DNA from: Cellvibrio sp. UBA7661 | GTDB taxonomy: Bacteria; Pseudomonadota; Gammaproteobacteria; Pseudomonadales; Cellvibrionaceae | DNA length: 64,000 nt | Reading direction: 5' to 3' | NCBI GenBank assembly: GCA_002483365.1 | Contig: DLHT01000011.1 | Location: 62,001-126,000 of the forward strand | Shown here: in pieces, positions 59,997-64,000 of the stretch | Numbering within the stretch: the stretch's first letter is position 1 | How the letters are laid out: each line of letters begins with the position of its first letter | The notes under the pieces: model-generated | What the model saw: only the letters and a program-made list of their open reading frames with translations | The model's database searches: none | Told to the model about the DNA's origin: nothing | Position numbers and translations under genes: made by a program

Positions 59997-61907
59997 ATGA
60001 AAAAATTATTAACCGGCGTGTTGCTATCCATTATCGTATTTGGTTGCACAAGCAAAGAACCCGGCATGTCGCCTGATAAAACTGCAGCAGATCCCAATAC
60101 GTTTACCAATCCTATTTATCCCAATGGTGCTGATCCCTGGCTTGAGTATTTTCAAGGCAATTATTATCTAACCACTACCACCTGGACATCGCAATTAGTG
60201 ATGCGAAAGTCGCCAACCTTGGCTGGTTTGGCAAGTGCAACCCCCATTCATATTTGGTCAGAAAGTGAATTGGAGCGCTGCTGTAATTTCTGGGCGTTTG
60301 AATTCCATCGGTTAAAAACGGAAAAGGGTTATCGTTGGTATGTGATGTACACATCAGGTATCGCAGAAAATTTAGATCGCCAACATTTGAGTGTGATTGA
60401 AAGCGAAGGCGATGATCCGCTTGGGCCTTATACTTATAAAGGTTCGCCCATGCCTGATAGCTGGAATATCGATGGCAATTATTTAGAACACAACGGACAA
60501 CTTTATTTATTGTGGTCTGAGTGGGTAAAAGACGAACAATCTATTTTCATTGCGAAGATGCTAAACCCATGGACAATTACGGGTGATAGAGTCCTGATTT
60601 CCAGACCGGAACACGAATGGGAAAAGTCCGGCATGAAAGTGAATGAAGGGCCAGAAATTCTCAAGCGCAATGGCCGTACATTTATGGTGTATTCGGCAAG
60701 TTTTTGTAATACACCAGATTACAAACTGGGTTTAATTGAACTGGCTGGCGATCCATTAAAACCCGAGTCATGGAAAAAATCACCCGAACCGGTATTCAGT
60801 AAAGCCAATGGTGTTTATGGGCCAGGGCACAATGGTTTCTTTAAATCGCCCGACGGTACTGAAGACTGGTTGATTTACCACGGCAATGCGAGCGAAAAAG
60901 AAGGTTGCAGTTCAACCCGCTCACTGCGCGCACAAAAATTTACCTGGAATGAGGATGGTACCCCACATTTTGGTGAGCCAGTTGCCGCAGGAAAACCGGT
61001 CGTTTCCCCGGCTGGTGAAAATGGCCCATTGGTAACACAAGTTCAGGGCACGCAGGTGCAGTTAGTTAGCAAAGCGAATCATCAATGTGTGGCAGTTGAT
61101 GCAGATGGAAAAGTGGCACCAGCCGATTGTAATAATGAATCCTCCAGCAGCTGGGTGCTGGATTACACCACTAATGGCCATTATCGTCTGGTCAACAAAG
61201 ATGGAAAATTTTTGGGGCAGGAGAGTGCACATTGCTCTGCAGGCAACGCTGCCAACAAAACGGCGGATTTAACTATTGCGCCATGGCATAACCAATTGTG
61301 CCAGCAATGGAAGTTGGTGCCGCATGATCAAGGTTGGCTTGGGTTGGTGAATGCCCAAACCCAACAGCCATTGCAATTTTCCGACTGCACTGAGCCTGCG
61401 CCTGTGAGTGAGAAAAAATCTGTTGACGATGTGCCGCAATTTATTGAGCAAAAACCGGCATGCGCTTTATGGCGTATACAGCCATTACAAGAAGTTGCCA
61501 TCACCAGTGTGCAAAGCGGTAAAGCAATCAGTTTCACTGGCGAGACAAAAGCAGGCGTTAATATTGAGCAGGATGAATGGAAAAACCGTGCAAGCCAGCG
61601 TTGGGTATTTGTGCATACTGAAAATGGTTTTTATCACATACGCTCTACCGCTAGCGATAACATGTGTTTAAGCGTGGCTCATAAATCGATTGTACCGGGT
61701 GCGAATATAGAACTGGCTGCTTGTGGCGATAATCATACCCAATGGCAAGTGGACTTTTTAATGGATGGAACAGTTAAGTTTGCAAATCGTAAGAGTAATC
61801 TGGTTATCGATTTAGCGCATTGTGGTGTTGCGAATCACACCAATTTTGCACAAGGGCAATGGTTGAATTCCAACTGCCAGCGTTTCCAGATTAAACCTGT
61901 CCAATAG
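59997..61907 (+). CDS. GH43 exo-arabinofuranosidase-like lipoprotein with CBM13 domains
   Basis: 636 residues from the ATG at 59997, which gives a proper signal and lipobox VFGC (C17). An in-frame ATG 90 bp earlier would spoil the signal. The GH43 propeller (about 38-340) has base D46 in NGADPWLE, an IDGNYLEHNG segment, and VNEGPEIL (acid E). The same VNEGP motif is seen in the two 28722/53387 enzymes, so it probably shares their exo activity. A C-terminal region (about 355-636) reads as one or two beta-trefoils with repeated cysteines and Q-W motifs (SSWVLDYT, CQQWKLVP, SQRWVFVH, HTQWQVDF). A strong terminator follows. Confidence 0.9.
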   Translation: MKKLLTGVLLSIIVFGCTSKEPGMSPDKTAADPNTFTNPIYPNGADPWLEYFQGNYYLTTTTWTSQLVMRKSPTLAGLASATPIHIWSESELERCCNFWAFEFHRLKTEKGYRWYVMYTSGIAENLDRQHLSVIESEGDDPLGPYTYKGSPMPDSWNIDGNYLEHNGQLYLLWSEWVKDEQSIFIAKMLNPWTITGDRVLISRPEHEWEKSGMKVNEGPEILKRNGRTFMVYSASFCNTPDYKLGLIELAGDPLKPESWKKSPEPVFSKANGVYGPGHNGFFKSPDGTEDWLIYHGNASEKEGCSSTRSLRAQKFTWNEDGTPHFGEPVAAGKPVVSPAGENGPLVTQVQGTQVQLVSKANHQCVAVDADGKVAPADCNNESSSSWVLDYTTNGHYRLVNKDGKFLGQESAHCSAGNAANKTADLTIAPWHNQLCQQWKLVPHDQGWLGLVNAQTQQPLQFSDCTEPAPVSEKKSVDDVPQFIEQKPACALWRIQPLQEVAITSVQSGKAISFTGETKAGVNIEQDEWKNRASQRWVFVHTENGFYHIRSTASDNMCLSVAHKSIVPGANIELAACGDNHTQWQVDFLMDGTVKFANRKSNLVIDLAHCGVANHTNFAQGQWLNSNCQRFQIKPVQ

Positions 61908-61986
61908 TTATGCTTAGCTGCCGGTTTTGACTGGCAGCTAAGAATATTGTTTATTTTCTGTAGTAGATAAAATTTTTTCTGGATAA

Positions 61987-62014
61987 AAAACGGCAGCCAA
62001 GTGGCTGCCGTTTT
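61987..62014. terminator. Bidirectional intrinsic terminator
   Basis: AAAACGGCAGCC-AAGT-GGCTGCCGTTTT is a 12-bp perfect stem between the convergent GH43 and GntR genes. A weaker GCTGCC/GGCAGC hairpin lies at about 61918-61940. Confidence 0.92.
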
Positions 62015-62038
62015 GTTTTTGCTGGTGACAGGAAAAGC

Positions 62039-62749
62039 TTATTTTTCCGCAGCGATTGCCTCTTCAATAAAATTCAATGCTTCATCGATCAGGGCCAGCA
62101 TTGCTTGGCGTGCCCGCTCGGGATTGCGGTTTTTGATTGCATTAAATACTTTGGAGTGGTCTTCAACTACGCCTTCATGGTTCCCTTTAATCGGGTTGGT
62201 ATGACTGATGCTCACTCGCAACGCGGTGGAAATGAAATCGCGCAAACGGATATAAAAACGGTTGTTGCTGGCATACAGAATACTAACGTGGAAAGCGATG
62301 TCTGCTTCCAGATCTTCTTTGCTATTGCCTTCGGCTTTACGCATGCCCTCAAGCGCGCTTTCAATGGCAGCGAGTTTTGCGTCATCAGCATAGCGAGCAG
62401 CGAGAGCCGCTGCTTCAGGTTCGATCGCAATACGCACCTGCAAGAATTCTTTCAGTACATGTAATGATGGCTTACTTTCCAATACCCAGCGTAACAAGTC
62501 AGGGTCAAAAATATTCCACTGGTCTTCAGGTTGGATGCGAATGCCTTGGCGCGGTTTACTGGTAATTAATCCTTTGGCGGATAACATCTTTACTGCTTCG
62601 CGCACCGCGCTGCGGCTAACACCGAACTTATCGCACAGTTCTGCTTCTGTTGGCAGGCTGTCATCAATAAATTCACCACAGATAATTGTGCGTCCCAGCT
62701 CTTGTACCATGCGCTGTGAAAGATTGAAGTTGCGATCGAGGATTGCCAT
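62039..62749 (-). CDS. GntR-family (FadR/FCD) transcriptional regulator, candidate arabinose regulator
   Basis: 236 residues. The N-terminal winged helix (about 8-75) carries LPTEAELCDKFGVSRSAVRE, KMLSAKGLITSKPRQGIRI, the GntR signature. The C-terminal FCD effector domain (about 95-230) has EFLQVRIAIEPEAAALAARY, DIAFHVSILYAS and EDHSKVFNAI, with the usual Asp/His metal- or ligand-binding residues. FadR-subfamily proteins often bind TTGT-N3-ACAA-like palindromes as dimers. That is the form of the 17-bp sites seen throughout this locus and before this gene (O13). Proposed role: repressor of the arabinan regulon, released by arabinose or a catabolite; this is inference. Confidence 0.88.
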   Translation of the reverse strand: MAILDRNFNLSQRMVQELGRTIICGEFIDDSLPTEAELCDKFGVSRSAVREAVKMLSAKGLITSKPRQGIRIQPEDQWNIFDPDLLRWVLESKPSLHVLKEFLQVRIAIEPEAAALAARYADDAKLAAIESALEGMRKAEGNSKEDLEADIAFHVSILYASNNRFYIRLRDFISTALRVSISHTNPIKGNHEGVVEDHSKVFNAIKNRNPERARQAMLALIDEALNFIEEAIAAEK

Positions 62750-62796
62750 TGGTGTGATTGCTCTATTGACCGAAAATATGACATCAGATTAACGAT

Positions 62797-62813
62797 TTAT
62801 TGTTAATAATACA
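62797..62813. promoter_or_regulatory. Predicted GntR-type operator O13 (autoregulation)
   Basis: TTATTGTTAATAATACA, 48 bp before the GntR start. An 8-bp palindrome TTGTACAA follows at 62823-62830. The rest of 62831-63055 holds no gene that I can support; the GAGGT of the next gene ends it. Confidence 0.45.
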
Positions 62814-63055
62814 ATCTGATGGTTGTACAAAAATTACTCATTAAGGGCTGTGGCAATCAGGTCTGGTTGGTTGAATGCTGATCTTGTTTTTCCTTATTGG
62901 TCGCTATATCGCACCTTATTCTGATGAGCTTTCCCGCTGCTAATTCTTATGGCAGGTGCCCTTGAAAGTGCTACCATGCGCCCCTATTTTTAGCGTTCTT
63001 AATCGTTTCTATTGTGTTCAACCTTGGTCCGACAAAATAAATAGAGGTATAGCCT

Positions 63056-63805
63056 GTGGCAAAACAACTCATGATTTATGACAACATTCAACCTTTGTCA
63101 TCAGATACCCATCGTAACTGGTCGGTACAAGTTGAAGATTACTCATTTGTTTCCCATTTGATCTCCGCGCCGGTATTAGCGACAGAGATACCATTCGCGT
63201 CTGGCGAGTTTCCAATCGTCTTCTCTGCAACTTCAAATGAAGGTGAATACATTCCTTTGGCCATTATGGGGCTTAAGGATGGCGAGAACTTGATGCTGAA
63301 TGAAAAATCCCAATTCGTTACCCGTTATATTCCTGCATTTATCCGCCGTTACCCTTTTGTGTTGGGTGGTGATAAAGCAAATGACACTATGGCGCTTTGC
63401 ATCGACGCCGACAGCAAGGCCATTGTGAAGGATGGCAGCAAAGGTCGTCGTTTATTTGAAGAGAATGGTGATCAATCGTCACACCTCAAAGAGGTTGTTG
63501 AATTTTTGAAGGACTACCAATACCGCGCTGAAATGACCAAGGTCTTTTGCAAGCGTCTGCATGAACTGGATTTGCTTGAGCCAATGCAGGCCAACATTAC
63601 TTTCAAAGGCCGCGAAGATGCAAACATGAACCTGACCGGCTTTTTTGTGGTCAAGCGTGAAAAGCTGAAAGCGCTCAGCGATGCAGATGCGCTGGATCTG
63701 TTCAAGAAAGATGGCTTGGAATTGATTTACAGCCACATACAATCCCTGTCAAATTTGAATCATTTGATTGGCAAAAAATCAGAAAAATTGGGCATTACCC
63801 AATAA
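63056..63805 (+). CDS. SapC-family protein
   Basis: 249 residues, GTG start with GAGGT 7-8 bp ahead. The SapC-like domain (PF07277 type) spans nearly the whole length: VQVEDYSFVSHLISAPVLAT, EFPIVFSATSNEGEY, FIRRYPFVLGGD and LTGFFVVKREKLKALSD. No signal peptide is visible. The family name comes from a Campylobacter S-layer locus, but in gammaproteobacteria these genes commonly accompany TonB-dependent sugar receptors with unknown function. It lies just outside the arabinan block behind the divergent GntR gene, so a link to it is possible but not shown. Confidence 0.88.
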   Translation: MAKQLMIYDNIQPLSSDTHRNWSVQVEDYSFVSHLISAPVLATEIPFASGEFPIVFSATSNEGEYIPLAIMGLKDGENLMLNEKSQFVTRYIPAFIRRYPFVLGGDKANDTMALCIDADSKAIVKDGSKGRRLFEENGDQSSHLKEVVEFLKDYQYRAEMTKVFCKRLHELDLLEPMQANITFKGREDANMNLTGFFVVKREKLKALSDADALDLFKKDGLELIYSHIQSLSNLNHLIGKKSEKLGITQ

Positions 63806-63838
63806 TATGTTTTGAATAGTTGTGATTATTGATTACAG

Positions 63839-63870
63839 AAAACCGGAGTCAGAAATGACTCCGGTTTTTT
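63839..63870. terminator. Intrinsic terminator after SapC gene
   Basis: AACCGGAGTCA-GAAA-TGACTCCGGTTTTTTC, 34 bp after the stop. It probably also serves the convergent gene at the window end. Confidence 0.92.
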
Positions 63871-63931
63871 CTTTTCAGGACAATGAAAATAGTTGGTTAA
63901 TCCAACAATTTAAAATTCAGCGATGTATTTG

Positions 63932-64000
63932 CTAGCGGGTGCTACGTTGACGAGCAGCGAGTTGTTTGACTTTACGCTCCGCACTTGAGAAAGCATCACG
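63932..64000 (-). CDS. C-terminal end of an unidentified minus-strand gene (partial)
   Basis: Reading inward from the window edge, the frame gives a basic tail ending ERKVKQLAARQRSTR and a TAG at 63932-63934. A second frame reaching 63910 (ends APASKYIAEF) is also open but uses rarer codons, so I prefer the first. Too short to name. Confidence 0.4.
   Translation of the reverse strand, partial: RDAFSSAERKVKQLAARQRSTR

Noticed and set aside
1..64000. CRISPR arrays, insertion sequences, rRNA genes or prophage genes
   Set aside because: None seen: no regularly spaced direct repeats of the CRISPR type, no transposase-like proteins and no rRNA segments.

Overview
The window looks like the chromosome of a Cellvibrio-type gammaproteobacterium (Cellvibrionaceae), a plant-cell-wall degrader. 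The reasons are the endo-arabinanase at 52212-53261, which matches what I remember of Cellvibrio japonicus Arb43A including the spacing of its three catalytic residues, three large TonB-dependent receptors of the carbohydrate type, the number of secreted and lipoprotein glycoside hydrolases, and the core order pheT - ihfA - MerR-like gene - tRNA-Pro. Family assignments come from reading the protein sequences; no search was run.

Layout. (1) 1-966: housekeeping end of pheT, ihfA, a MerR-like gene and tRNA-Pro(GGG). (2) 1602-11910: an N-acetylhexosamine-type island with a TonB receptor, a CBM32 gene broken by an in-frame stop, a GH20 beta-hexosaminidase, a lipoprotein, a TPR-sulfotransferase, and a convergent membrane-anchored AraC-type regulator. 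(3) 12059-62749: about 50 kb devoted to L-arabinose and arabinan. On the minus strand lie a YtfQRT-YjfF-type furanose ABC importer, an SDR dehydrogenase and an arabonate-type dehydratase (oxidative route). On the plus strand lie a GH43 gene, araB-araD-araA (isomerase route), a tannase/feruloyl-esterase-like lipoprotein, a HAD phosphatase, a GPH symporter and a cytoplasmic GH43. Then come a chemoreceptor with a perfect CRP-type site, a Tat-exported TIM-barrel protein, a 1131-aa GH43-LamG lipoprotein, two paralogous TonB receptors flanking an SSS symporter, a GH127/GH146 beta-L-arabinofuranosidase, a second GH43-LamG protein, a PEP-CTERM protein, Arb43A, another GH43 lipoprotein, a mutarotase, a ParDE toxin-antitoxin pair, GH43-CBM13, a GH97 and a second GH43-CBM13. 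The block ends with a FadR-subfamily GntR regulator. (4) 63056-64000: a SapC-like gene and the end of a further minus-strand gene. Eight GH43 genes are present in all.

How it may work together (inference): secreted and surface endo-arabinanases and debranching enzymes (GH43, GH127/146, GH97, feruloyl esterase) cut pectic arabinan. The two TonB receptors take up oligosaccharides, periplasmic lipoproteins trim them, and ABC, SSS and GPH transporters import arabinose or small oligosaccharides. The cytoplasmic GH43 finishes hydrolysis, and arabinose is split between AraBAD and an oxidative branch.

The main finding is a family of about a dozen 17-bp palindromes close to ATATTGTAnTACAATAT in front of most arabinan transcription units and in front of the GntR gene, which suggests one local regulon. 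One such palindrome does not precede a protein gene. It sits in the 300-bp gap at 40087-40381 and is followed about 120 bp later by a perfect intrinsic terminator, which makes a regulated small RNA a good candidate. Other points are a frameshifted pseudogene at 47892-48290, a REP-like element overlapping a possible start codon, in-frame 12-bp repeats at the mature N-terminus of one receptor, and a toxin-antitoxin pair inside the locus.
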